Below are positions 46,846 to 56,650 of a DNA stretch of 64,000 nt, piece after piece; the stretch's first letter is position 1, and every line of letters begins with the position of its first letter. The position numbers and the translations under genes are program-made. The notes beneath the pieces were generated by a model that saw only the letters and a program-made list of their open reading frames with translations, ran no database searches and had not been told where the DNA came from. This DNA comes from Candidatus Palauibacter rhopaloidicola. Lineage in GTDB: Bacteria > Gemmatimonadota > Gemmatimonadetes > Palauibacterales > Palauibacteraceae. The stretch covers positions 40,871 to 104,870 of the forward strand of contig JAPPGH010000022.1 of NCBI GenBank assembly GCA_026914155.1. Reading direction: 5' to 3'.

Positions 46846-48396
46846 TCACTCCCCTCCCCCGGCTTCGATGGACACGACCTCCGCCGCGGGCACGCTCGCC
46901 GACCGCGTCTCCACGTGTTCGATCAGCGCCTCCACCGAGGCCCGCGTCCGGTTCAGGAAGGGCCCCGGCCACACGCCGATGAGCAGGATCAGCGCGAGGA
47001 GCGGCGCGAGGATCAGCCGCTCCCGGCGGTTCACGTCGGTGAGCGCCCGGTTCTCCTCGCGGTCGAGGCGGTTGAAGAGGACCCGCTGCACCATGGGCAG
47101 CATGTAGCAGGCCGCGAAGATCACGCCCGTCGTGGCGATGGCGGCGATCCACGGGTGCGTCCGGAACGTCCCCACGAGGATCAGGAACTCGCCGACGAAG
47201 CCGTTCGTCCCCGGCAGTCCGACGGAGGACAGCGCGACGACGACGAGCGCGAAGGCGAACACCGGCATCACCTTCGCGATGCCGCCGAAGTCCGCGATCT
47301 GCCGCGAGTGCCGCCGCTCGTACAGCATCCCGATGAGGAGGAAGAGCGCCCCCGTCGAAATCCCGTGGTTCACCATCTGCAGGATGCCGCCCTCGATCCC
47401 CTGCGTCGTGAGCCCGAACACCCCGAGCACGACGAAGCCGAGGTGGGCGACCGACGTATAGGCGATGAGCTTCTTCGCGTCCGGCTGCACCGCCGCCACC
47501 CAGGCCGCGTACAGGATCCCGATCAGCCCCAGCACGAGCATCGCGTTCACCACCATCGGATCCGTGGCCGCGGCCGGGAAGAAGGGGAGCCCGAAGCGCA
47601 GGAACCCGTACACGCCCATCTTGAGCAGCACCCCGGCCAGGATCACCGAGCCCGCCGTCGGCGCCTCCACGTGCGCGTCGGGCAGCCAGGTGTGGAACGG
47701 GAAGAGCGGCACCTTGATCGCGAACGCGAGCGCGAACCCCGCGAAGAGCCACAGTTGCGCGCGCCGCGCGAGTTCGAGCGACACGAGGTCCTCGTATGCG
47801 AAGCTCCACGCCCCGGAGCCGTCCTGGAAGAGCCAGGCGAGGGTCACGATCGCGACCAGCATCAGCAGCGAGCCCACCGCCGTGTAGAGGAAGAACTTCA
47901 CGGCGGAATAGATCCGGCGCTCCCCGCCCCAGACCCCGATGAGGAAGTACATCGGGATCAGCATGATCTCCCAGAACACGTAGAACAGGAAGAGATCGAG
48001 GGCGACGAAGACGCCGATCATCCCCGTCGTGAGGAAGAGGAGCATCGCGTAGAAGGCGCGCTCGCGGCGCCGGATGTAAGAGAACGAGCCCGCCACGGCC
48101 AGCGGCACCGTGAAGGTCGTGAGCAGGATCATGAGGATGGAGATCCCGTCCAGGCCCACCGCGTAGGAGATCCCCCACGCCTCGATCCACGGGATGGAGA
48201 CGAGGTTCTGGAACCCCGGCTCCGCCGTGTCGAAGGTCCAGAAGAGCGGCAGCGAGAACGCGAACAGGACGAGCGTCGTCGCGAGGGCGATGGTCTTCGC
48301 GCGCGCCTCCGGCGCCACGAGGCAGGCGGCGCCGCCCACGAGGGGGAGGACCACGAGCGCGGTCAGGATCCAGTGCCCGTCGTAGAAGGCCGTCAC
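46846..48396 (-). CDS. nuoM: NADH-quinone oxidoreductase subunit M
   Basis: 516 residues from the GTG at 48396 overlapping the nuoL stop (GTGA). Antiporter-like proton-pumping subunit: WEIMLIPMYFLIGVWGGERR with the key Glu, SAVKFFLYTAVGSLLMLVAI, FPFHTWLPDAHVEAPTAGSV, KKLIAYTSVAHLGFVVLGVF, and SVGLPGTNGFVGEFLILVGT. Length is normal. Confidence 0.96.
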   Translation of the reverse strand: MTAFYDGHWILTALVVLPLVGGAACLVAPEARAKTIALATTLVLFAFSLPLFWTFDTAEPGFQNLVSIPWIEAWGISYAVGLDGISILMILLTTFTVPLAVAGSFSYIRRRERAFYAMLLFLTTGMIGVFVALDLFLFYVFWEIMLIPMYFLIGVWGGERRIYSAVKFFLYTAVGSLLMLVAIVTLAWLFQDGSGAWSFAYEDLVSLELARRAQLWLFAGFALAFAIKVPLFPFHTWLPDAHVEAPTAGSVILAGVLLKMGVYGFLRFGLPFFPAAATDPMVVNAMLVLGLIGILYAAWVAAVQPDAKKLIAYTSVAHLGFVVLGVFGLTTQGIEGGILQMVNHGISTGALFLLIGMLYERRHSRQIADFGGIAKVMPVFAFALVVVALSSVGLPGTNGFVGEFLILVGTFRTHPWIAAIATTGVIFAACYMLPMVQRVLFNRLDREENRALTDVNRRERLILAPLLALILLIGVWPGPFLNRTRASVEALIEHVETRSASVPAAEVVSIEAGGGE

Positions 48397-50456
48397 GAGA
48401 GCACCCCGAGGACGAGCAGGGCCCCGAGCATGAAGGCGACGAGGTAGGTCGTCACCCGGCCCGTCTGCAACTGTCCCCCGGCCCAGCCGAGGAGGCGGGC
48501 GGCGCGCCCCGCGCCGTTCACCGCGCCGTCGATAATCCCCGCGTCCACGATCCGCCAGCAGGCGCGCCACAGGGCGAGCGAGGGGCGGACGATGGCGCGG
48601 TCGTACAGTTCATCCACGTACCACTTGTCGTGCAGCACGCGGGCGAACCCGGTCGGCGCCACCGCCTCCGCCTCCGTCGGCACCCGTTTCGGCGACAGGA
48701 CGCGGACCGTCCCCACGACGGCCGCGATCGCGATGGCGGCGGAGATCACCGCCCACAGCGCCTCGCCGCCCCCGACGGGCGACCGGTATTCGGGGGCGAA
48801 GCCGTGCGCCTCCTTGACGGCGATCGCCGGCGCGAACACCGGCTCCAGCCAGTGGTGCAGCCACTCGACGGTCGGGAGCAGCGGCAGCGCCTCGGGGATG
48901 TTCGCCCAGCCGCCCACCACCGAGAGGACCGCGAGCACCGCCAGCGGCGCCCACATGACGGCGGGCACCTCGTGCAGCTTCCGTCCCGCTTCCGCCGACC
49001 CCTCGTGGCCGAAGGTCCGGTTCCCCCCGTGGAAGGTCATCACCATGAGCCGGGCCATGTACACCGCCGTGAGCAGCGCGGTGGCCAGCGCCACGCCCCA
49101 CAGGATCGGGTATCCGTACGCCCCCGAGTACCAGATGATCTCGTCCTTGGAGAAGAACCCGGCCAGCGGCGGCACCCCCGCGATCGCGAGCGTCGCGACC
49201 CACATGAAGACGAACGTGCGGGGCATGAACTTCCGGAGCCCGCCGTGGTTCCGCATGTCGTTCGGGTCTCCGTGCGCGTCTCCATGCGCGCCGTCTCCGT
49301 GCCCGTCTCCGTGCGCCCACGCGTGGTGCACGGCGTGGATCACGGCCCCCGCGCCCAGGAAGAGGAGCGCCTTGAAGAAGGCGTGCGTCATCAGGTGGAA
49401 GACGCCGGCCGTGAACGCTCCCACCCCGACGGCGAGGAACATGTAGCCGAGCTGCGAGATCGTGGAGTAGGCGAGCACCTTCTTGATGTCGTACTGCCGG
49501 ATCGCGATCGAGGCCGCAAACAGCGCCGTCCCCGCCCCCACCGCCGCCACCACGCCCTGGGCCACGGGCGAGAGCGCGAACAGGACGCTGGTGCGCGCGA
49601 TGAGATAGACCCCCGCCGTCACCATCGTCGCCGCGTGAATGAGCGCCGACACCGGCGTCGGACCCGCCATCGCGTCGGGAAGCCAGGTGTGAAGCGGAAT
49701 CTGGGCCGACTTCCCCGTACAGCCGAGGAAGAGGAGGAGCGTGATGCCGGTGACGAGCGCGCCGCCGTACGCCAGCGTCCCGTCCGCCGCCTCGAGGACG
49801 GGAATGAAGTCCAGCGTCCCGAAGGCCATGAAGACGAGGAACATGGCGACGAGGAACCCCGCGTCGCCGATCCGGTTCATGATGAATGCCTTCTTGCCCG
49901 CGTTCGCGTAGTCCCGGTTCTCGTACCAGAAGCCGATCAGCAGGTACGAGCACAGCCCCACGCCCTCCCAGCCCACGAACATGAGCGGGAAGCTGGCCCC
50001 GAGGACGAGGACGAGCATGAAGAAGACGAACAGGTTGAGGTACGAGAAGTAGCGCGAATAGCCGGGATCGTCGCGCATGTAGCCGACGGAATAGATGTGG
50101 ATCAGGCTCCCGACCCCCGTCACGATCATGCACATCAGCATCGAGAGCTGGTCGAACTGGAGGTCGACCCCGATACGGAGGTCCCCTGACACGATCCAGT
50201 TCCACAGGCCGACGACTTCCGCGCCGTGCAGGTCCGCGCCGCTCATCGCGATGAAGTTCGCGAGGACGACCGCGAAGCTCCCGAGCAGCGCCGCGGGCCC
50301 GACGATCGTCGGGATCCGCTTGTCGTCGCGCCACAGGAAGGCCCCGGCCCCGTTCACCGCCGCCCCGAGCAGCGGGAGGGCGAGGATGAGCCATGGAAGC
50401 ACCGGCTGGAACCCGGCCCCCGCGCCCTCCTGCCCCGCCACCGCGGTGAGGCTCAC
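48393..50456 (-). CDS. nuoL: NADH-quinone oxidoreductase subunit L
   Basis: 687 residues from the GTG at 50456 (GTGA overlap with nuoK); the GTG one codon earlier is equally possible. Core blocks: [80 protein letters not shown]. The C-terminal lateral helix and final membrane anchor ([16 protein letters not shown]) are present. An insert near residue 380 is rich in His, Gly and Asp ([20 protein letters not shown]), which I do not expect in NuoL. Confidence 0.96.
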   Translation of the reverse strand: MSLTAVAGQEGAGAGFQPVLPWLILALPLLGAAVNGAGAFLWRDDKRIPTIVGPAALLGSFAVVLANFIAMSGADLHGAEVVGLWNWIVSGDLRIGVDLQFDQLSMLMCMIVTGVGSLIHIYSVGYMRDDPGYSRYFSYLNLFVFFMLVLVLGASFPLMFVGWEGVGLCSYLLIGFWYENRDYANAGKKAFIMNRIGDAGFLVAMFLVFMAFGTLDFIPVLEAADGTLAYGGALVTGITLLLFLGCTGKSAQIPLHTWLPDAMAGPTPVSALIHAATMVTAGVYLIARTSVLFALSPVAQGVVAAVGAGTALFAASIAIRQYDIKKVLAYSTISQLGYMFLAVGVGAFTAGVFHLMTHAFFKALLFLGAGAVIHAVHHAWAHGDGHGDGAHGDAHGDPNDMRNHGGLRKFMPRTFVFMWVATLAIAGVPPLAGFFSKDEIIWYSGAYGYPILWGVALATALLTAVYMARLMVMTFHGGNRTFGHEGSAEAGRKLHEVPAVMWAPLAVLAVLSVVGGWANIPEALPLLPTVEWLHHWLEPVFAPAIAVKEAHGFAPEYRSPVGGGEALWAVISAAIAIAAVVGTVRVLSPKRVPTEAEAVAPTGFARVLHDKWYVDELYDRAIVRPSLALWRACWRIVDAGIIDGAVNGAGRAARLLGWAGGQLQTGRVTTYLVAFMLGALLVLGVLS

Positions 50457-50782
50457 CACTTCAGGAGCCGGAAGCGGTCGAGGTCCACGACTTCATAGTG
50501 CCGGAAGATCGCGATGATGATCGCGAGCCCCACGGCGGCCTCCGCCGCGGCCACGGCCATGACGAAGAAGACGAAGATCTGGCCCTCGATCCCGTGCATG
50601 CGCGAGAAGGCGACGAGGGACAGGTTCGCGGCGGTCAGCATCAGTTCGATGCACATGAAGACGATGATCGCGTTGCGCCGCAGCAGGACCCCGATCACGC
50701 CGATCGAGAACAGGATCGCGCTCACGAAGAGGGCGATGAGCCCGTTCAGGCCGAGGGCCGCCGTCATGCCCGCCTCGTTCAC
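50453..50782 (-). CDS. nuoK: NADH-quinone oxidoreductase subunit K
   Basis: 109 residues, three membrane helices: [40 protein letters not shown] with the conserved Glu, and [20 protein letters not shown] with the second Glu. It starts at a GTG overlapping the nuoJ stop (GTGA). An ATG five codons later is an alternative start. Confidence 0.96.
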   Translation of the reverse strand: MNEAGMTAALGLNGLIALFVSAILFSIGVIGVLLRRNAIIVFMCIELMLTAANLSLVAFSRMHGIEGQIFVFFVMAVAAAEAAVGLAIIIAIFRHYEVVDLDRFRLLKW

Positions 50783-51327
50783 GTCCGCTCCCTCTCGCTC
50801 ACGCCCCGCTCCCTGCGGGCGAGCAGGATCGTCCCCACCATGGACACGAGCAGGAGGACGCCGGTGACCTCGAGCACGATCGTGTACTCCGTAAAGAGCG
50901 GCCGGGCCACGACGCCAACCACCCCCTGCTCCGCCGCCGCCTCGCGCAGCGCGCTGCCCGCGACTTCCACCACCGGGCGCGCGTCCGTGCCGCCCACGAA
51001 CAGGCGCGTGAGCACGCCGAGGAAGGCGATGGAGATCGAGCCGCCGATGAGCCCGCCCACGGGCCCCCGCAGGTCGCGCCAGTCCGCGTGCCCCAGGTTG
51101 AGGAGCATGAGGACGAAGAGGAAGAGGACCATGATGGCCCCGCCGTACAGGATGACGTTGATCGCCGCGATGTAGTGCGCGTCCAGCATGAGGAACATGC
51201 CCGACGTGGCGAAGAACACGCCCACCAGGAAGATCACGGCGGAGACCGGATTCCGGCGCGTGACCATGATCACCGCGCCCAGAATCGCGCCCGCCGCGAA
51301 GGCCTGGAAGAGGAAGTCCTGGATCAC
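50779..51327 (-). CDS. nuoJ: NADH-quinone oxidoreductase subunit J
   Basis: 182 residues from the GTG at 51327 overlapping the nuoI stop. Five membrane helices, including [40 protein letters not shown] (the pi-bulge helix of the family) and [20 protein letters not shown]. Membrane-arm subunit linking the quinone site to the pumps. Length is normal. Confidence 0.95.
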   Translation of the reverse strand: MIQDFLFQAFAAGAILGAVIMVTRRNPVSAVIFLVGVFFATSGMFLMLDAHYIAAINVILYGGAIMVLFLFVLMLLNLGHADWRDLRGPVGGLIGGSISIAFLGVLTRLFVGGTDARPVVEVAGSALREAAAEQGVVGVVARPLFTEYTIVLEVTGVLLLVSMVGTILLARRERGVSERERT

Positions 51328-51821
51328 TGCGACGCCGGGTCCTGCGGATCCCACAGCGCCGTCACGGGGTGCTCCTGCTCGACGAGCCGCTCGAGGTCGT
51401 ACACCCAGCGCTCGCGCGAGTACTCCGCGTTCTCGTAGTGCACGCCCAGGTGGATCGCCTCCACCGGGCACACCTCCTGGCAGTAGCCGCAGAAGATGCA
51501 GCGGAACTCGTCGATCTCGTAGATCGCCGCGTAACGCTCGCCGCTCTCGTCCTCCGCCGGCACCAGCTTGATGCAGTTCACCGGGCACACGGTCGGGCAC
51601 AGGCCGCAGGCCACGCACTTCGCCCGTCCGTCCTCGTGCACCGCCATGCGGTGCGTCCCGCGCGTGCGAGGCGCCAGTTCCCACTTCTCGTCCGGGTACT
51701 GCTGCGTCTTCTTGTTCGGGCTCAGGAGGTGCCGCATGGTGATCGACATCCCCTTCGCCGCCGCCCGCACGTACGAACTCTCGGCCCGCGGCCGCTCCAC
51801 GACCTTCACATCTCCAGGCAT
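51324..51821 (-). CDS. nuoI: NADH-quinone oxidoreductase subunit I
   Basis: 165 residues from the ATG at 51821, which has GAGG 4 nt upstream and lies after the nuoH stop. Two 4Fe-4S motifs are intact: [12 protein letters not shown] and [12 protein letters not shown], plus the [13 protein letters not shown] lead-in. These carry clusters N6a and N6b, the last relay before N2. Usual length. Confidence 0.96.
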   Translation of the reverse strand: MPGDVKVVERPRAESSYVRAAAKGMSITMRHLLSPNKKTQQYPDEKWELAPRTRGTHRMAVHEDGRAKCVACGLCPTVCPVNCIKLVPAEDESGERYAAIYEIDEFRCIFCGYCQEVCPVEAIHLGVHYENAEYSRERWVYDLERLVEQEHPVTALWDPQDPASQ

Positions 51822-51828
51822 CTGACCT

Positions 51829-53085
51829 CTACCCTCCCTGGCCCGCGGCATCGCCGCCGGCCGACTTCGACCCCTTCGCTCCGCCGCGGATCAGCGTTCC
51901 CCGGTCCATGGCGAAGAAGAGGGCCCCCGCGAGCGCAAGGTTCACGAGGAAAAGAACGAACGCGTACCAGCCGCCGGCCGGGATCCCGACCGCCTCGATG
52001 CCGAGGATGACGAAGGCGATGACGAGGATGTAGACCGTCACCGCTTCCAGCATGAACTTCCAGCCCAGGTCCATGAGCTGGTCGTAGCGGAAGCGCGGCA
52101 GCGTCCACCGAATCCAGACGAAGACGAGCACGAGCAGCGACGTCTTCACGCCGAAGGCGCCGAGCGTGAGCAGCGTCTTCCACCACGTCGGCTCCCCGAT
52201 CACCGTCCCGTCCGAGAGCACGCGGATGTTGTCCCCCTGCCAGAACGGGATGTCCCACCCGCCGAGGAAGAAGACGGTGACGAGCGCGGCGACCGTGATC
52301 ACGTGCGCGAACTCGCCGATCATGAACACCGAGAACTTCATCGCCGAATACTCCGTGTGGTATCCGGTGATGAGTTCGGCCTCCGCTTCGGGCATGTCGA
52401 AGGGAAGGCGGTTCGTCTCCGCGAGTCCCGACACGAAGAAGAAGAAGAGACCGACGAGGAGCGGAAACACGAACCACGTCGCGTACGTCGCCGGCCCCGC
52501 CGTGAACGTCTGCTGCATGGAGACGATCTCGGGGGCGCGCACATCCCCGGTCAGCAGGATGAGCGGGACGAGGCTGAGCGCGAGCGCGACCTCGTAGCTC
52601 ACCATCTGGGCCGAGCCGCGCAGGCCGCCGAGCAGCGAGTACTTCGACCCGGAGGCCCAGCCGCCCATCGCGACGCCGTACACGCCGATCGAGCCGATCG
52701 CGAGCACGTAGAGGAACCCGATCGGCACGTCCGCCACGATCATCTCCACGAGTCCCCACTGCGTGGGCAGCGGGGAGGCGAAGGGGATGACAGCGAAGAG
52801 GATCGTGGCCGGCAGGATCGCGAGGACGGGCGCGAGGAGGAAGAAGGGCCGGATCGCCTGCTCCGGCATCGTCTCTTCCTTGAGGAGGTTCTTGAGCCCG
52901 TCGGCGATGACCTGCAGGAGTCCCCACGGGCCGACGCGGTTCGGGCCGCTCCGGTCCTGCATGAAGCCGCACACCTTGCGCTCGAAGATCGTGGCGAGCA
53001 TGACCGCCAGCATCAGCACCGTGAAGAAGAGCAGCGCCTTCCCCACGGTGGCCAGCGCGAAGGCGGCGCCCGTGACCGGGTTCAC
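51829..53085 (-). CDS. nuoH: NADH-quinone oxidoreductase subunit H
   Basis: 418 residues from the GTG at 53085 overlapping the nuoG stop (GTGA). Eight-helix quinone-binding subunit: ERKVCGFMQDRSGPNRVGPW, LLQVIADGLKNLLKEETMPE, GSAQMVSYEVALALSLVPLI, ETNRLPFDMPEAEAELITGY, and WIRWTLPRFRYDQLMDLGWK. All conserved loops are present. It has about 70 more residues than E. coli NuoH, partly in the stretch around FWQGDNIRVLSDGTVIGEP. Confidence 0.96.
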   Translation of the reverse strand: MNPVTGAAFALATVGKALLFFTVLMLAVMLATIFERKVCGFMQDRSGPNRVGPWGLLQVIADGLKNLLKEETMPEQAIRPFFLLAPVLAILPATILFAVIPFASPLPTQWGLVEMIVADVPIGFLYVLAIGSIGVYGVAMGGWASGSKYSLLGGLRGSAQMVSYEVALALSLVPLILLTGDVRAPEIVSMQQTFTAGPATYATWFVFPLLVGLFFFFVSGLAETNRLPFDMPEAEAELITGYHTEYSAMKFSVFMIGEFAHVITVAALVTVFFLGGWDIPFWQGDNIRVLSDGTVIGEPTWWKTLLTLGAFGVKTSLLVLVFVWIRWTLPRFRYDQLMDLGWKFMLEAVTVYILVIAFVILGIEAVGIPAGGWYAFVLFLVNLALAGALFFAMDRGTLIRGGAKGSKSAGGDAAGQGG

Positions 53086-54764
53086 GCGTCGGCCTCCGCG
53101 GCCCCGGCGGCTGCCGCGGCCACGCCGGCGGCCGGGGCGCCCTTGAGCCCGATCCCATCCCACGTCAGGCCCGCGAAGGCCGGAGCCTCCGCCGCCATCC
53201 GCTCGAACGCGCCGCGCACCCCGTTGACGGCCTCGCCGTCTCCCAGGCGGGCGAGCACGCGACTCAGCACCATCCAGCCCGGGCGGGCCAGCCCCGGCGG
53301 CCTCAGCGCCTGGTGGAAGCGCTGCACGCGGCCCTCGAAGTTCGTGAACGTGCCGTCCATCTCCGCGAAGGTCGAGATCGGCAGCACCGCATCCGCGTTG
53401 CGCGCCGCGCCGGGCAGCCGCGTGCCCAGGTAGAGGAAGAAATCGGCCGAGGCGCCGAAGTCCTCGCCGGCGCCCTCGAGGTCGTCATCGAGCACGACGA
53501 GCGCCCCGCCCGCCGGGCCGCCCCCCGCCGGGCCGCCCCCCGTCGAGCTCCCGCCTGCCGAGCCGTTGGGGAGCGCATCCACGCGGCGGCCGCCGAAGAT
53601 CCCGGCGCCCGCGGCGTTCGCGGCGCGGTCCGCCCGCAGCTTGAGGGTCGGCACCGTGGGGAGCGCGGCGGTCTCGCCCTGCGCGACCCGGAAGGCCGCG
53701 CCCGCGACCCCGAGCCGTGCGAGGAGCCGGTGCACGTAGAACAGGTTCTCGTTCGAGGCGTCCGGCGACACGACCGCGCTGCCGCCGGGCGAGCCGAGCG
53801 CGTCGATCTTCTCCGCCACCCAGTCGAGCGCCGTCGCCCAGTCCACCGGCCGGAGTCCGGCGGCGCCGTCGCCGCCGCCGCTGCCATCGGCGCCGCCGTC
53901 GCGGATGAGCGGCACCTCGGCCCGCACGCCGCGGTTCGTCATCACGAGGTGCCTGCGGCCGTAGTCGCACATCCACCAGGAGTTGACCGCCGCGTTGTGG
54001 CGCGGCTTCACGCGCACGATCTGGTTCTCCTTCGTGTCGATCGTGACGTTGCAGCCGGTGGGACAGCCCGGGCACACGCTCGCGGTCGCGTCCATGTCCC
54101 AGGCCCGCGCCTTGAACACGAAATCCTCGTGTACGAGCGCGCCGACGGGGCACACATCGACGATGTTCCCCTGGAAGGGGTTGTCGAGTTCGCGCCCCGG
54201 GAAGGTGTCGATGAAGGCCTTGTCGCCGCGCTGGGCGACGATGAGCGAATCGTCCTCCGCGACGTCGCGCATGAAGCGCACGCAGCGCGTGCAGATGACG
54301 CAGCGGTCCGCGAAGTAGAGGATGTCGTCGGAGATGCGGTCGCGCCCCATGATCCGCTTGGGCTCGTCGACCCGGCTCTCGAGCTGGTTCGTGACGTAGG
54401 CGTAGTCCTGGAGCATGCACTGCCCCGCGGCGTCGCAGATCGGGCAGTCGAGCGGGTGGTTGACGAGCAGGAACTCGATGACCGACTGGCGGGCCGTGCG
54501 CGCCGTGTCGCTCGCCGTGTTCACCACCATGTCGTCGGCCGCCTGCAGCGTACACGAGGGCTCGAGCTTGGGACGGCCCTCGACCTCCACGAGGCACATG
54601 CGGCACTGCGCCGGCCGGGTGGGGATGCCCGGATGGTAGCAGTAGCGCGGCACGACGACGCCCACGTGCTCCGCCGCCTCGATGACGCGCGTGCCGCTCG
54701 GGACCGTGACCTCGACCCCGTCGATCGTGAGCGTGACCGTCGCCTTCGCGCCGTTCTCAGCCAT
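53082..54764 (-). CDS. nuoG: NADH-quinone oxidoreductase subunit G, short form
   Basis: 560 residues. N-terminal 2Fe-2S domain (PRYCYHPGIPTRPAQCRMC), the HxxxCxxCxxxxxC site (NHPLDCPICDAAGQCML), 4Fe-4S ligands ADRCVICTRCVRF and IVDVCPVGAL, and a further CPGCPTGCNVTI. The molybdopterin-like domain that follows is cut down to about 300 residues, with a Gly-rich linker near residue 415. Bacterial NuoG is usually 780-900 residues. Electron-relay clusters are complete, so it should be functional in complex I. Confidence 0.93.
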   Translation of the reverse strand: MAENGAKATVTLTIDGVEVTVPSGTRVIEAAEHVGVVVPRYCYHPGIPTRPAQCRMCLVEVEGRPKLEPSCTLQAADDMVVNTASDTARTARQSVIEFLLVNHPLDCPICDAAGQCMLQDYAYVTNQLESRVDEPKRIMGRDRISDDILYFADRCVICTRCVRFMRDVAEDDSLIVAQRGDKAFIDTFPGRELDNPFQGNIVDVCPVGALVHEDFVFKARAWDMDATASVCPGCPTGCNVTIDTKENQIVRVKPRHNAAVNSWWMCDYGRRHLVMTNRGVRAEVPLIRDGGADGSGGGDGAAGLRPVDWATALDWVAEKIDALGSPGGSAVVSPDASNENLFYVHRLLARLGVAGAAFRVAQGETAALPTVPTLKLRADRAANAAGAGIFGGRRVDALPNGSAGGSSTGGGPAGGGPAGGALVVLDDDLEGAGEDFGASADFFLYLGTRLPGAARNADAVLPISTFAEMDGTFTNFEGRVQRFHQALRPPGLARPGWMVLSRVLARLGDGEAVNGVRGAFERMAAEAPAFAGLTWDGIGLKGAPAAGVAAAAAGAAEADA

Positions 54765-54767
54765 GCC

Positions 54768-56057
54768 TCACCCCGCCGCGACCAGAGAAGGCTTCATCAG
54801 CGCCTCGTAGTCGGCGCGGAACTTGTCGAGCGAGGACTCGAGCGGGAACACGACGCTGTCCGCCAGCACGCAGATCGTGCGGCCCGTCATCTGCTCGCAC
54901 AGCTCGTACAGCGTGTCGATGTCGCTCGGGCGCCCGTCCCCCGCCTCTATGCGCTGCAGGATGCGCACGACCCACGACGTGCCCTCGCGGCACTGCACGC
55001 ACTGGCCGCACGACTCGTGCGCGTAGAACTGCGCGATCCGCCGCATGGCCGCGACGATGTCCGTGTCCTCGTCCATCACGATCGGCGAGGCGGTGCCGAG
55101 CGCGCTGCCCGCCTCCGCCAGCCCCTCGTACGTCGTGGCGCAGTCGAGTTCGTCTCCGCTCAGGAACGCGGTGGACGACCCGCCCGGGATCACGGCCTTC
55201 ACCGGCTTGCCCGAGGGCGTGCCGCCGCAGGCGTCGAAGATGATGTCGCTCAGCGGAAGACCCAGCGCGAACTCGTAGTTGCCGGGCCGCACGAGGTGGC
55301 CCGAGCAACTCCACAGCTTGGTGCCCGGCGACTGCTCGCTCCCCCACTGCCGGTACCAATCCGCCCCGTTCTCCAGGATCATGGGGACCGCCGCGAGCGT
55401 CTCGACGTTGTTCACCGTCGTCGGCATCCCGAACGCCCCGGCCTGCGCCGGGAAGGGCGGCTTCGCCCAGGGCTCCGCGCGGTTCCCCATGAGCGAGTTC
55501 ATGAGGCCCGTCTCCTCGCCGGCGATGTACGCCCCGGCCCCGGCGTGGATCGTCACGTCGCACGACCAGGACGAGCCCAGGATCCCCTCCCCCGCGAGCC
55601 CGTGCTCGTACGCCTCGACGACCGCGGCGTTCAGCACCTCCGTCTCCTCGAAGAACTCGCCCCGCACGTAGATGTAGGCGTGCTCCGCCCCGATGGCGCG
55701 CGACGCGATCAGGCAGCCCTCGATGAGGAGGTGCGGCGTCCAGCGGATGACCTCGCGGTCCTTGAAGGCGCCGGGTTCGGACTCGTCCGCGTTGCAGCAC
55801 AGGTAGTGCGGCTTGCCGTCGTCCTTCGGCATGAAGCTCCACTTGAGGCCCGTCGGGAAGCCCGCGCCGCCGCGCCCGCGGAGGCCGGAGGCCTTCACGA
55901 CCTCGGTGATCTCGGCGGGCGGCATGCCGAGCGACTGCCGGAGGGCCTCGTAGCCGCCCCGGGCCCGGTAGCCGTCGAGCGTGCGCGCTTCGGCCTCGCC
56001 CTGGTGCCGCGAGAGGCGCGTCGTGACCTCGAGATCGCTCCGATGCGGGAAGCTCAT
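54768..56057 (-). CDS. nuoF: NADH-quinone oxidoreductase subunit F
   Basis: 429 residues from the ATG at 56057 overlapping the nuoE stop (ATGA). FMN and NADH sites: GLRGRGGAGFPTGLKWSFMP, NADESEPGAFKDREVIRWTP, GAGAYIAGEETGLMNSLMGN. The 4Fe-4S N3 ligands are SCGQCVQCREGT plus a later Cys in GRTICVLADS. It is the NADH-oxidising subunit. Length is normal. Confidence 0.97.
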   Translation of the reverse strand: MSFPHRSDLEVTTRLSRHQGEAEARTLDGYRARGGYEALRQSLGMPPAEITEVVKASGLRGRGGAGFPTGLKWSFMPKDDGKPHYLCCNADESEPGAFKDREVIRWTPHLLIEGCLIASRAIGAEHAYIYVRGEFFEETEVLNAAVVEAYEHGLAGEGILGSSWSCDVTIHAGAGAYIAGEETGLMNSLMGNRAEPWAKPPFPAQAGAFGMPTTVNNVETLAAVPMILENGADWYRQWGSEQSPGTKLWSCSGHLVRPGNYEFALGLPLSDIIFDACGGTPSGKPVKAVIPGGSSTAFLSGDELDCATTYEGLAEAGSALGTASPIVMDEDTDIVAAMRRIAQFYAHESCGQCVQCREGTSWVVRILQRIEAGDGRPSDIDTLYELCEQMTGRTICVLADSVVFPLESSLDKFRADYEALMKPSLVAAG

Positions 56058-56650
56058 GCGCCGCCTCCCGCTTCCGGTCCGCCGGCCGCGGCGCCATTTC
56101 GCGCGCCGCGGAGGTTCGCGACGATCTCGGGCACGCGCTCCGGCGTCACGTCCTCCAGGTAGCGATCGTTGACCTGGACGACGGTGGCGAAGCCGCACGC
56201 GCCGAGACACTCCGCCTCGATCACGGTGAACTCCCCATCCTCCGAGACCTCCCCCTCCCTCGTCCCCGTCTCCGCGAGGAAGCCGCGCAGCACCTCTTCG
56301 GCCCGGTTCAGGTGGCAGGAGATGTTCGTGCACACCTGGACGAAGTGACGCCCGACCGGGTGCTTGTTGTACATCGTGTAGAAGGTCGCGATCGAGTGCA
56401 CGTAGGCCGGCGTCAGCTCCAGCGCCTCGGCGACCTCGACCATGTCCGCGGGCTCGATCCACCCCTTCACCGACTGCACGAAGCCGAGCATGGGCAGGAG
56501 CGCCGCCTGCTTCGTCGGATAGCGGGAGAGGGCCGCCTCCAGCCGGTGCTTCCCTTCCTCCGTCTCGAAGATCGGGCCGTCGAACGTCTCCCGCGCCGTC
56601 AACTGGAAGGGCTGCGCGCCGACGACCGCGGGGTGGATGCGCCGGCTCAC
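56054..56650 (-). CDS. nuoE: NADH-quinone oxidoreductase subunit E
   Basis: 198 residues from the GTG at 56650 overlapping the nuoCD stop (GTGA). Thioredoxin-like 2Fe-2S protein: [40 protein letters not shown], ligands [10 protein letters not shown] and [20 protein letters not shown]. It has a short Gly/Ala tail. Pairs with NuoF at the NADH end of the complex. Confidence 0.95.
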   Translation of the reverse strand: MSRRIHPAVVGAQPFQLTARETFDGPIFETEEGKHRLEAALSRYPTKQAALLPMLGFVQSVKGWIEPADMVEVAEALELTPAYVHSIATFYTMYNKHPVGRHFVQVCTNISCHLNRAEEVLRGFLAETGTREGEVSEDGEFTVIEAECLGACGFATVVQVNDRYLEDVTPERVPEIVANLRGARNGAAAGGPEAGGGA

